64,000 nucleotides of DNA, taken from the NCBI RefSeq assembly GCF_003234365.2, contig NZ_CP126260.1, positions 434,001 to 498,000 of the forward strand. Direction: 5' to 3'. The stretch is from Curtobacterium sp. MCJR17_020. GTDB lineage: Bacteria > Actinomycetota > Actinomycetes > Actinomycetales > Microbacteriaceae. The position numbers and the translations under genes are program-made. Shown in pieces: positions 41,832-49,726 of the stretch (positions within the stretch are counted from its first letter, which is position 1; each line of letters begins with the position of its first letter). The notes beneath the pieces were generated by a model. That model was given only the letters and a program-made list of their open reading frames with translations. It had not been told where the DNA came from and searched no databases.

Positions 41832-42919
41832 GCGTCCGCCCCCTTCGTTCCGTTCTGCAGACCGGACCTGGCCTGGAGGCCCGGTGCGGCTTGGGAGGTA
41901 CCCGTGCTGCCCGCCGCAGCACGCGTCTGGAGCGCGGTGCGGGCCTCCTGGCCGTCACGCTTGGCGCGCTTGCGCCGGTCGCGTTCGTCCTTCGGCGCGC
42001 GGTTCGTCAACGCGAGGAACGCGAACGACAGGATGAACGCGGCCAGCGCGATGATGACCGCCTGCGCACTCGCGACGCCGTACTCGTTGAACGCGAACGC
42101 GTTCGTGTAGGCGGCGTAGTTCGGCGTGTACTCGGTGTCGATCGCCGGGGCGACCGTGGACAGGATCTGCGGCTCCGCGAAGAGCTGCAGCGTGCCGATG
42201 ATCGAGAACACCGTCGTGAGCACCAGGGCCGGGGCGATGAGCGGGATCTGGATCCGCCACGCGACCTGGAACGGGCCGGCGCCGTCCATCTTCGCGGCCT
42301 CGTAGACCTCGCCGGGGATCGACTTCAGCTGCGCCACGATGATGAGCATGTTGTAGCCCGTGTAGGTCCACGTGACGATGTTCGCGATCGACCACAGCAC
42401 GCTGTTCGCGCCGAGGAAGTCCGGCTGCAGCCCCATCGACTGCAGCAGCGACACGATCGGCGACAGGCCGGGCACGTACAGGAACGACCACAGGATCGTC
42501 GCGATGACGCCGGGGACGCCGTACGGCATGAAGTAGATCGCGCGGAAGAAGCCCGGCCAGCGGGCGCTCGCCGACTCGAGCAGCAGCGCCAGGATCGTGC
42601 AGGCGATGATCATCACCGGGACCTGCACGATGCCGAAGAGCAACATGCGGCCGATCGAGGCGACGAAGCCGGAGTCCTGCAGGGCGATCGCGTAGTTGTC
42701 GAAGCCGGCGAACTTGCCGACGACGCCGTCCTCGCCGAACAGACCCTCGCGGTCGACGGTCGTGAACGACTGGAACAGGGCACTGATGATGGGGATGATG
42801 AACGTCAGCAGGAACAGGGCCAGGAACGGCGCGAGCAGGATCCACGGAGCACGCTTCTGCGCACTCGTGGCCTTCGTGCTCGTGCGGAAGGCGGGTCGCG
42901 TGCTGGTCTGCTGGCTCAT
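41828..42919 (-). CDS. Sugar ABC transporter permease (MalF/UgpA type)
   Basis: 363-residue permease, six to seven spans, EAA loop YEAAKMDGAGPFQVAWRIQIP near residue 225. Unusually long basic C-terminal tail of about 40 residues after the last span (rich in Arg, Lys, Asp, then Ser/Gly/Ala). The ATG overlaps the binding-protein stop by 4 bp. Partner of the MalG-type permease that follows. Confidence 0.88.
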   Translation of the reverse strand: MSQQTSTRPAFRTSTKATSAQKRAPWILLAPFLALFLLTFIIPIISALFQSFTTVDREGLFGEDGVVGKFAGFDNYAIALQDSGFVASIGRMLLFGIVQVPVMIIACTILALLLESASARWPGFFRAIYFMPYGVPGVIATILWSFLYVPGLSPIVSLLQSMGLQPDFLGANSVLWSIANIVTWTYTGYNMLIIVAQLKSIPGEVYEAAKMDGAGPFQVAWRIQIPLIAPALVLTTVFSIIGTLQLFAEPQILSTVAPAIDTEYTPNYAAYTNAFAFNEYGVASAQAVIIALAAFILSFAFLALTNRAPKDERDRRKRAKRDGQEARTALQTRAAAGSTGTSQAAPGLQARSGLQNGTKGADA

Positions 42920-44274
42920 CGTGCCGTCCTGACGCTGAGGCCCTTGTCCTTGAAGGACTGGACGATCTCCCGCTGCGCGAGTTCCACCGCGTCGGAGAGC
43001 TTGAGGCCGGAGGTGAGCTTGCGGCGGAACTGGTTCTGCAGGCTCGTGAACGCCGACTGGGTCACGGGGGACCACGACCAGTCGATGTTCTGCTCCTTCG
43101 AGGCCGGCACGAAGACGTCCTCGTTGTAGTTCTGGCCGGAGAACCACTTCGACGGCTGCTCGCGCTGCTTGCCGATGTAGTCGACCGCGGGCGACCAGCC
43201 GATGCCGCAGTACTTGATCATCGCGTCGATGCCCTCCTTCGAGGTGGTCATCCAGGTGATGAACTCGAGCGCTTCCCTCGGGTGCTTCGCGTTGGCCAGG
43301 ACCGCTGCCGTCGAACCGCCGATGGCGCTCGAGCCGAAGCCGTCGGCGCCCCACTTCTGCATCGGGGCGACCTTCCACTTGCCCTCGCCGCCCTGCACGG
43401 ACTCGATCAGGGCGTCGCCCCAGCTCGCGCTCGTGACCGCGGCGATCTTGCCGCTCGCGGCCGAGGCGTACCAGCCGGGGGAGTACGCACCGGCGCTGGT
43501 GTCGACGAGCTCGTCGTCGATGACCCCGTCGAAGAAGTCCGCCACCATCAGGGTCTTGTCGTCGGTCATGTCGACGACCCACTCGTCACCGTCGACCTTG
43601 AACCAGCGGGCGCCGGCCTGCTGCGCGTACGCGGCGAACGGCGACGCGTCGGACACCGGGAACACCTCGAGGTAGTTCTGCTTGCCGGTCTTCCGGACCT
43701 TCTCGGCCAGGTCGCGCCACTCGTCCCACGTCGTCGGGGGTTCGCCGCCGGCCTGCTCGAGCAGGGCGGTCTGGTAGTAGAAGCCCATGGGGCCGGTGTC
43801 CTGCGGGATGCCGTAGACGCCGTCCACGAAGGACACCTGCGCCCACGCGGCTTCGTCGTACTTCGACTCGAAGTCCTTCGCGCCGTAGCGGGCGAGGTCG
43901 ACGAGACCGTTGGCGAGCATGAACTCGGGGATCTGCCGGAGCTCGACCTGACCGATGTCCGGACCGCCGCCGGCCGCCAGCGCGGAGTACATCTTCTGGT
44001 ACCCGCCGCTGTTGCCGCCGGGGATCCAGTTCGCCGACACCTGGATGTTCGGGTGCGTCTTGTTCCAAACGTCGCAGACCTTCTGCAGGTCCTTCAACCA
44101 GGCCCAGTAGGTGAGCTGGACGGTCTCGCCCGACGCGGCGGCCGGCACGAGGGCGGCCTTGTTCACGTTGGTGGAACCGGGGACCGCGCAGCCGGCGAGC
44201 AGCCCTGCCGCCGCCGTGCCGATGCCGAAGCCCAGGAGTTGTCGTCTGGAGATGGGTCGTGGTCGTGGCGTCAT
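42916..44274 (-). CDS. Sugar ABC transporter substrate-binding lipoprotein, Tat-type signal
   Basis: 452-residue family-1 extracellular binding protein. The signal peptide has a twin-arginine motif (SRRQLLGFG) and a lipobox (LLAGC), so it is probably exported folded through Tat and lipid-anchored. The mature part begins with the family pattern VQLTYWAWLKDLQKV. First gene of the operon SBP-MalF-MalG-LacZ; the ligand should be a beta-galactoside. The 187-bp gap to the divergent neighbour must hold its promoter; no operator was recognised there. Confidence 0.9.
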   Translation of the reverse strand: MTPRPRPISRRQLLGFGIGTAAAGLLAGCAVPGSTNVNKAALVPAAASGETVQLTYWAWLKDLQKVCDVWNKTHPNIQVSANWIPGGNSGGYQKMYSALAAGGGPDIGQVELRQIPEFMLANGLVDLARYGAKDFESKYDEAAWAQVSFVDGVYGIPQDTGPMGFYYQTALLEQAGGEPPTTWDEWRDLAEKVRKTGKQNYLEVFPVSDASPFAAYAQQAGARWFKVDGDEWVVDMTDDKTLMVADFFDGVIDDELVDTSAGAYSPGWYASAASGKIAAVTSASWGDALIESVQGGEGKWKVAPMQKWGADGFGSSAIGGSTAAVLANAKHPREALEFITWMTTSKEGIDAMIKYCGIGWSPAVDYIGKQREQPSKWFSGQNYNEDVFVPASKEQNIDWSWSPVTQSAFTSLQNQFRRKLTSGLKLSDAVELAQREIVQSFKDKGLSVRTAR

Positions 44275-44461
44275 TGCCGCACTCCGGTTCGTCGTCGATT
44301 CGGGGTCCAGCTCAGCCAACCACAAAACCGAGCGTCGTTGCAGATTCGCGCCTGGGTGTTCGCTCCCGACTGTGGACGCCCGGTGGCGGCGAGGTGGAGT
44401 GTGGTCGCACGTGAGAGCGCCGGGGCTCATCGGCTCCGGCAACCGTCCGAGAGGAGCTGCC

Positions 44462-45625
44462 ATGACGTCGACCAACGCGACGAGCGAACTGCACCGGATC
44501 CTGGGAGAGCGACTGGAGGGCGGCGGCACCTGGGCCTGGGCCTACGCCGACGTCTCCGGCAACGTCGAGGATCCCCGACGACAGGCGGCGCTCAAGCTCC
44601 GCGGTGTCGAGGAGGGGCTCCGGGCACAGGGTGCGTCCGACGAGGTCGTCGACGCCGTCGCCGGTGAGTTCGAGCAGGAGCCCGGTGTCCCCTCACCCGT
44701 CACCCGGTACGTGCTCGTGCACGACGGCGAGGTCGTGTTGAGCGAGGTCCTGCCCGGGCCGCTGCACGGATCGGAGTCCGTCGGCGTCGGAGCCGTGCCG
44801 GACCTGGTGCCGCTCGTCGCCCACCGTCCCGTCGACCTGCCGTTCCTGGTGGTCCACGCCGGCAAGGAGGGCGGGGCGTTCCGCGCCTACCGCCTCGGCC
44901 ACGCCCCGGTCGCGGCCGACGCGGCCGAGCAGCAGGTGGCGGGCCGGAACGACACCCTGCACTACGCCAAGGCCGGCACCGGGTGGAAGCAGCCGCACTG
45001 GCAGCAGCACACCGAGGAGATCTGGAAGCAGAACTCGTCGGAGACCGCTGCCGCCGTCGACGAGGCCGTTCGGACGATCCGCCCCGGACTCGTCGTCGTC
45101 GCCGGTGACGTCACCGCGCGCGAGCTGCTGGTGAAGGCGCTCTCGTCCGAGACCCGTGCACTCGTCTCGGTGTTCCCGGGCGACCCGCGCGCCGACGCCG
45201 GCTCGAAGCAGGCGTTCGTCGAGCACGTCGAGACCGCACTCGCCCGCGTCGTCGCCACCCGGCGGCACGACCTGGAGGACGCGCTCCGGACCCACAGCGG
45301 CCGGGGCGACAACCAGGTCGTCACCGGCCTCGGACCCGTCGTCGAGGCGCTGCAGCAGGCCCAGGGCGCGACCGTCGCGCTCGACGCCGTGGCCATCGGT
45401 GACCGGACACTGCTCGCGCTCGCCGGGGCGCCGTGGGTCGCCACCGCACCGGAGCAGGCCGCCGGGACGCCGGTCATCGGCGCGGTCCCGGCGGTGTGCG
45501 CGCTGGTGCGGGCCGCGGTGCTGACCGACGCCGAGCTCGTGCTCGTCAACGCCGCGTCGCTGCCCGGCGGTGCTCCCGCCGCCGCGCTGCTCCGCTGGCC
45601 CGTCGGTCCGGTGGTCCCCGCGTAG
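44462..45625 (+). CDS. Rv2629-like protein (baeRF-type release-factor-fold family)
   Basis: 387-residue soluble protein with the length and layout of mycobacterial Rv2629, an archaeal-eRF1-like family: N-terminal YADVSGNVED, middle FLVVHAGKEGGAFRAYRLG, WKQPHWQQHTEEIWKQNS, then VVAGDVTARELLVKAL and a C-terminal LVNAASLPGGAPAAALLRW. Roles in translation or ribosome rescue have been suggested for the family but are unproven. ATG follows GAGAGGAG. A dispersed repeat follows the gene. Confidence 0.8.
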   Translation: MTSTNATSELHRILGERLEGGGTWAWAYADVSGNVEDPRRQAALKLRGVEEGLRAQGASDEVVDAVAGEFEQEPGVPSPVTRYVLVHDGEVVLSEVLPGPLHGSESVGVGAVPDLVPLVAHRPVDLPFLVVHAGKEGGAFRAYRLGHAPVAADAAEQQVAGRNDTLHYAKAGTGWKQPHWQQHTEEIWKQNSSETAAAVDEAVRTIRPGLVVVAGDVTARELLVKALSSETRALVSVFPGDPRADAGSKQAFVEHVETALARVVATRRHDLEDALRTHSGRGDNQVVTGLGPVVEALQQAQGATVALDAVAIGDRTLLALAGAPWVATAPEQAAGTPVIGAVPAVCALVRAAVLTDAELVLVNAASLPGGAPAAALLRWPVGPVVPA

Positions 45626-45660
45626 CGGCTGCTCTCTCTCGCCCCCCGGGAGTGCGCGCC

Positions 45661-45752
45661 CCGAGGTTCCGAAATCTCGGCATCTCGGGGCTCGCGCCGC
45701 GGCTCGCTGGAACCTCGGCGAACCGCATGCGGCGAGTCGTGGAACCTCGGCG
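45661..45752. repeat. Dispersed intergenic repeat, copy 2
   Basis: Second copy of the element at 30448-30540: identical over its first 27 bases, then with two matching GGAACCTCG blocks at the same spacing. It lies between convergent genes and may act as a terminator. Confidence 0.75.
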
Positions 45753-45769
45753 CCCCGACCCCGCGCGGG

Positions 45770-46987
45770 TCAGTCGTGCGACCGGTCCGCGCGCGGGACC
45801 AGCGGCAGGGCCAGCAGGGGCAGGACGGCCACGATGCCGAACGACGCCGCGAACCCGAGTGCGGTGACCAGGGCGCCGACACCCGGACCGACGGCGCTCG
45901 CCGCGATGAACTGCCCGGTGTTCTGCGTGCCGAGTGCCCGGCCGGACCAGAAGGGCCCGGCGGCCTCGGCGACCGCCGTGTAGGCCAGGCCGTTGTCCGC
46001 CACGGTGACACTCGTCGCGATGACCAGGAACACGGCCCCGGCCGCCAGGTGGGTGACGTCGACGATCGCGAGCAGCCCCATCACGACGGCGGCGCTCACC
46101 ACGACGATCCGCAGCGGTCCGACCCGCGAGCCGGCGCGGTCGCTCCACACCCCGACGAGGATCCGTCCGATCGCCCCGACGAACTGCGACGCGCCGACGA
46201 GCAGCCCGGCCGCGGCCGTCGACCAGCCCAGTCCGACGAGCCACACCAGCCCGTAGGTCGACAGGGTGAACTGCGGCACCACGAGCAGGATCGACACCAC
46301 GTGGATCCGCCAGAGGAACCCGCTCGCCCGGTACGGGTTCGCCGTCGCCTCGGCCGGGGCCGTGTGCCGTGCCGGTCGGGGCGGGTTCTGGATGCCGACG
46401 GCGCAGAGCACCGCGAGCACGGCGCAGAGGACGATCGGCAGGACGAGGGCCGCGCGGATCCCGGACCCCTCGGCGAGCTGTGGCACCGTGACCGCCGCGA
46501 GCGTGACCCCGAGCGGCTGCGACATCTGCCGGATGCCCATCGCGAGCCCGCGCCGCTCCTTCGGGAACCACCCGACGACGACCCGGCCGCTCGCGGCGTT
46601 CGTCGACGCGCTCGTCATGCCGCCCAGCAGGAACGCCAGCCCGAGCAGGACCGGGTCTCCCGCGGCGAGCCAGGCCCCGACCACCGCGAGCGTCGTCAGC
46701 ACGAGTCCGCCGGCGATCACGATCCGTTCGCCGATCCGGTCGGTGATCGCGCCCCAGGCGATGAGCGTCAGGACCATGCCGAACGTCGGCGCGGCGGCGA
46801 GCACGCCCGCCACGGTCAGGGACGTGCCGTTCGCGTGCAGGTACGGGATGAGCAGAGCGGGAGCCGTCACCACGAGGGTCCCGGCGGCCTGCGCGGCGAC
46901 CCCGAGCGCGAGCATCGCCCACGCTCTGCGGCCGATCGTGGTGGGCGTCGGTGGTGCGGCGGTCGCGGTCATCGTGGTGGCTCGCAT
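45770..46987 (-). CDS. MFS transporter
   Basis: 405-residue twelve-span major facilitator protein. Loop 2-3 reads WGAITDRIGERIVIAGG; the N-terminal half ends with FPKERRGLAMGIRQMSQPLG, typical of the NarK/cyanate or metabolite-symporter branch. GC and codon use match the neighbours. The start may be the ATG at 46987 or a second ATG five codons on; neither has a good ribosome site. It is divergent from a GntR gene with two GGTATACC operators in between, so it is very likely that regulator's target. Confidence 0.82.
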   Translation of the reverse strand: MRATTMTATAAPPTPTTIGRRAWAMLALGVAAQAAGTLVVTAPALLIPYLHANGTSLTVAGVLAAAPTFGMVLTLIAWGAITDRIGERIVIAGGLVLTTLAVVGAWLAAGDPVLLGLAFLLGGMTSASTNAASGRVVVGWFPKERRGLAMGIRQMSQPLGVTLAAVTVPQLAEGSGIRAALVLPIVLCAVLAVLCAVGIQNPPRPARHTAPAEATANPYRASGFLWRIHVVSILLVVPQFTLSTYGLVWLVGLGWSTAAAGLLVGASQFVGAIGRILVGVWSDRAGSRVGPLRIVVVSAAVVMGLLAIVDVTHLAAGAVFLVIATSVTVADNGLAYTAVAEAAGPFWSGRALGTQNTGQFIAASAVGPGVGALVTALGFAASFGIVAVLPLLALPLVPRADRSHD

Positions 46988-47007
46988 CGTCCCATGTCGG
47001 AAGCAGT

Positions 47008-47030
47008 TGGTATACCACAACGGTATACCA
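47008..47030. promoter_or_regulatory. Paired GGTATACC operators between MFS and GntR genes
   Basis: Two GGTATACC palindromes at 47009-47016 and 47022-47029, 13 bp centre to centre, in the divergent promoter region. Same GTATAC core as the sites of the first GntR system at 9367-9429. Confidence 0.72.
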
Positions 47031-47062
47031 TTCCGACCGCGTCCCCGCTAGAGTTGTTGGCC

Positions 47063-47764
47063 GTGACCGACACGACCGATGCAACCCCGGTGTCGCAGAC
47101 GGCCCAGCTCTACGACAACCTGCGTGCCGCGATCCTGACGCTCGACATCGCGCCGGGCGAGCGCATCTCGGAGCGCGGTCTCGAAGCGCGGTTCCACGCC
47201 TCGCGGACCCCCGTCCGTGCCGCACTGTCGCGGCTCGAGCGCGAGGGCCTCATCCTGCACGAGGGTCGCTCGTGGACGGTCACCCCGATCGACCTCGACG
47301 AGATCGCCTCGCTCGCCGAACTCCGGGGCGTGCTCGAACCCGCCGCCGCCCGACTGGCGGTCGAGCGGGCGAGCGCCGAACAGCTCGCCGAGGTCCGTGG
47401 GCACCTCGACGCCCTGCGCCCAACGCCCGACCAGCAGGCCGGCATCCGGATGGGCTCGACGTTCCACCTCGACCTGGCGGCGCTCGGCGGCAACCGGTTC
47501 ATCACCGACGCGATCGCCGATGCCCTGACCCGTCTCGAGCGCACCCGGTGGATCGAGGTGCGCACGCCCGAGGCCCGCGACGCCGCATGGGACGAGCACA
47601 GCGCCATCATCGACGCCGTGCGCGACGGCGACGCCGACCGTGCGGCCGAGCTCGTCGCAGCGCACGTCGCCGGGACGAACGACCGCCTGCTCGGCTGGAT
47701 CGCCCAGGAACGCCGCCGACTGCGCGGCGCGGGCATGACGATCGTCGGGGCCACCGAGCGCTGA
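47063..47764 (+). CDS. GntR family transcriptional regulator (FCD subfamily)
   Basis: 233-residue regulator with winged helix (GLEARFHASRTPVRAALSRL near residue 40) and an FCD ligand domain (FHLDLAALGGNRF, DEHSAIIDAV and AAHVAG supply the metal/ligand His and Asp). The GTG start has TAGAGT 8 nt upstream. It is divergent from the MFS gene and probably represses it and itself through the GGTATACC pair. Confidence 0.9.
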   Translation: MTDTTDATPVSQTAQLYDNLRAAILTLDIAPGERISERGLEARFHASRTPVRAALSRLEREGLILHEGRSWTVTPIDLDEIASLAELRGVLEPAAARLAVERASAEQLAEVRGHLDALRPTPDQQAGIRMGSTFHLDLAALGGNRFITDAIADALTRLERTRWIEVRTPEARDAAWDEHSAIIDAVRDGDADRAAELVAAHVAGTNDRLLGWIAQERRRLRGAGMTIVGATER

Positions 47765-47848
47765 CGCGAACCGCGTGACCTGACGGGACTCGAGCCGTCG
47801 GACGCGCGGGGCGTGACCCGGTCCGCCGTGACGCGAAGGGCCCTGGAC

Positions 47849-47907
47849 GCGACGGCCAGGAGGCGTGACCCGACAGCAACTGCCGGTCCGCGCCTCCTGG
47901 CCGTCGC
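47849..47907. terminator. Long hairpin terminator between gntR and small gene
   Basis: Perfect 17-bp arms (GCGACGGCCAGGAGGCG and complement), loop 25 nt, between convergent genes. Built like the 17497 and 31700 hairpins but with a different arm sequence. Confidence 0.75.
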
Positions 47908-47931
47908 CCGGTCGATTCCGGGCGTGACCCG

Positions 47932-48084
47932 CTACGGGCGGTCCGCGCGCTCCTCCGTCGCGTCGAGCTGGTCGAACGTCGAACCGCCGCCGTCGGTGCG
48001 CTCGAGCAGCGCGTCGCGCACCTCGGCCTCGTCGTGGCTCGCGCGGTTCGCCAGCTTGCTTCCGGATCGTGTCGCCTGTGACAT
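47932..48084 (-). CDS. Small hypothetical protein (50 residues)
   Basis: 50-residue hydrophilic protein starting MSQATRSGSKLANRASHDEA, with no signal peptide or membrane span. The ATG has an excellent ribosome site (GGGAAGGA, 8 nt upstream), the frame has normal high-GC third positions, and a terminator hairpin lies just beyond its stop, which together make it a credible gene. Function unknown. Confidence 0.65.
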   Translation of the reverse strand: MSQATRSGSKLANRASHDEAEVRDALLERTDGGGSTFDQLDATEERADRP

Positions 48085-48312
48085 GTCGGTGTCCTTCCCC
48101 TGCGTGTGGGCATCGTGGTGTGCGCGGGCATCCTGCCCGCCGGTGCGCTTCCTCACGGGACGTACTGAGGTCGTGACAGTGTCGCGCGCTCGCTTCCGTC
48201 GCCGCAAGGCCCCGGCGTCACATGTGGAAAAGTGCCGAGGGAGAGCATGCCTAGGATGGTGCGGCCGCGCCGCCCCGGTGCGCACCAGCGGACGTCGGAC
48301 GGGAGGCACGGC

Positions 48313-49413
48313 TTGGCTGCACCACGTACCGCACCTCCCACGGTCTACGACGTGGCCAGTGCCGCGAACGTCTCGATCGCGACCGTCTCGCGCGTGCTCC
48401 GCACGCCGGACGCCGTCCGCGAGGGCACCCGGGACCGCGTCCAGGCGGCGATCCGCAGCCTCGGCTACGTCCCCTCCGGCAACGCACGAGCCCTCGCCGG
48501 CAAGCGCACCGGCGTCGTCGGACTGCTGCTGCCCGGGTTCGACGTGGTGCCCGACGAACGGCCGGACCTGGTCACCGACGGGGGCGTCCGCGTGGTCGAC
48601 GACCGCCGACACGTGACGCAGCCGTTCTCCTCGAACCTGTACTTCGACGAGGTCCTGCGGGGTGCCGAGACCGAGGCCTGGCAGCGCGGACTCGCGCTCA
48701 TGGTCGCCGCCGGTCGTGGGTCCTCGCGCGACGTGATCGTCAACGACGTCGCCGGCCGGGTGGACGGCCTCGCCGTGCTCGCACAGACCGTGCCGGACGA
48801 CCTGCTCGAGCACGTCGCCCGTCGGATCCCGGTCGTGGTGCTCGCCGACGACCGGCGCTCGCACGGGTTCGACTCCGTGAGCGTGGACAACAGCGCCGGC
48901 ATGCGGACGCTCGCGTCGCACGTGATCGGGCGGCTCGGCATCCGGTCGCTCGCGTACGTCGCTGGGCCGATCGACTCGCCGGACGACATGGAGCGCTCGA
49001 CGGGCTTCCGGTCGGCGTTGGCGGACCACGGGGTGCCGGCGTCGTCGGTCCGGGTGGTGCACGGTGACTTCGGCCGGGCGCGGGCGCGCGAGCTGGCGGC
49101 GACGCTGCTGGCGGACGAGGTGCCCCGGGCCATCGTGTGCTCGAACGACCAGTCGGCGCTCGGGGTGCTCGACGCCGCCACCGCCCGGGGCCTGCGCGTG
49201 CCCGAGGACGTCGTCGTCACCGGGTTCGACGGCATCGACGCCGGGCGGTTCTCGTCGCCGCGGCTCACCACCGTGCACCAGCCGATGGGGGAGCTCGGGC
49301 GTGCGGCGGTGCGGGCGATCGTCGACCGGCTGGACCACCGCGAGGGGCCGCCGCGCGCCGTCCGGCTGCCGGTCGAGGTGCTGCTGCGCGAGAGCTGCCC
49401 GCCGGCGCTGTGA
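48313..49413 (+). CDS. LacI family transcriptional regulator of the oligosaccharide operon
   Basis: 366-residue repressor. HTH: TVYDVASAANVSIATVSRVL (residues about 10-29); hinge PSGNARALAGKRTG; effector domain ending DVVVTGFDGIDAGRFSSPRL. About 25 extra residues (DERPDLVTDGGVRVVDD region) are inserted between the first beta strand and the first effector helix, which is unusual. I chose the TTG at 48313 because GGGAGG lies 6 nt before it and the HTH then starts at the usual distance; an ATG at 48247 would add 22 residues. TAGGAT at 48252 may be its -10. It probably binds ATGTAAGCGCATACAT in front of the next operon. Confidence 0.85.
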   Translation: MAAPRTAPPTVYDVASAANVSIATVSRVLRTPDAVREGTRDRVQAAIRSLGYVPSGNARALAGKRTGVVGLLLPGFDVVPDERPDLVTDGGVRVVDDRRHVTQPFSSNLYFDEVLRGAETEAWQRGLALMVAAGRGSSRDVIVNDVAGRVDGLAVLAQTVPDDLLEHVARRIPVVVLADDRRSHGFDSVSVDNSAGMRTLASHVIGRLGIRSLAYVAGPIDSPDDMERSTGFRSALADHGVPASSVRVVHGDFGRARARELAATLLADEVPRAIVCSNDQSALGVLDAATARGLRVPEDVVVTGFDGIDAGRFSSPRLTTVHQPMGELGRAAVRAIVDRLDHREGPPRAVRLPVEVLLRESCPPAL

Positions 49414-49440
49414 CGAGCGGTCGTGCGGCGCGCGGTGCGG

Positions 49441-49600
49441 CCGCGCCTCGCACCGTGCGGGCCGCAGGTGACCCGTGCGAGGCGCCGCGCCTCGCACCGT
49501 GCGGGCCGCAGGTGTCCCGTGCGAGGTTGCGTGCTCGGTGCGAGCCTGGCGATCTCGCACCGAGAACGGAACCTCGCACCATGCGCGACGCTCCTCGCAC
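49441..49600. repeat. Hairpin-forming repeat array built on CTCGCAC
   Basis: Two direct 42-bp repeats (49441-49482 and 49485-49526, one mismatch), each able to fold through CCTCGCAC / GTGCGAGG, are followed by another hairpin (CTCGGTGCGAG / CTCGCACCGAG, 49534-49564) and two further CTCGCACC copies. Non-coding as far as I can see. Confidence 0.75.
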
Positions 49601-49672
49601 CGTGCGACGCTCGCTGCTGCCGTCCGCGCCTGCGTACCGCCCCGGCAAAGAACCCCGGTGTTGCGCGACGCG

Positions 49673-49688
49673 ATGTAAGCGCATACAT
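49673..49688. promoter_or_regulatory. LacI/CebR-type operator of the oligosaccharide operon
   Basis: ATGTAAGCGCATACAT, a palindrome around the GCGC centre typical of LacI-family sites, 38 bp upstream of the binding-protein start. Confidence 0.7.
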
Positions 49689-49726
49689 TGGCGCAGTACC
49701 GATTCGACACGGAGGTCGACCGAGCA

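Noticed and set aside
37855..41958. 1367-residue reading of the beta-galactosidase
   Set aside because: The upstream part is an out-of-frame reading of the MalG-type permease; the real protein starts at the TTG overlapping the permease stop.
44275..44461. LacI operator in front of the galactoside operon
   Set aside because: GGTGTTCGCTCCC is only a weak half-palindrome; I could not support a site.
49441..49600. CRISPR array
   Set aside because: The repeats are too close (2-bp gap between the two 42-bp units), are self-complementary, have no unique spacers, and no cas gene is present.
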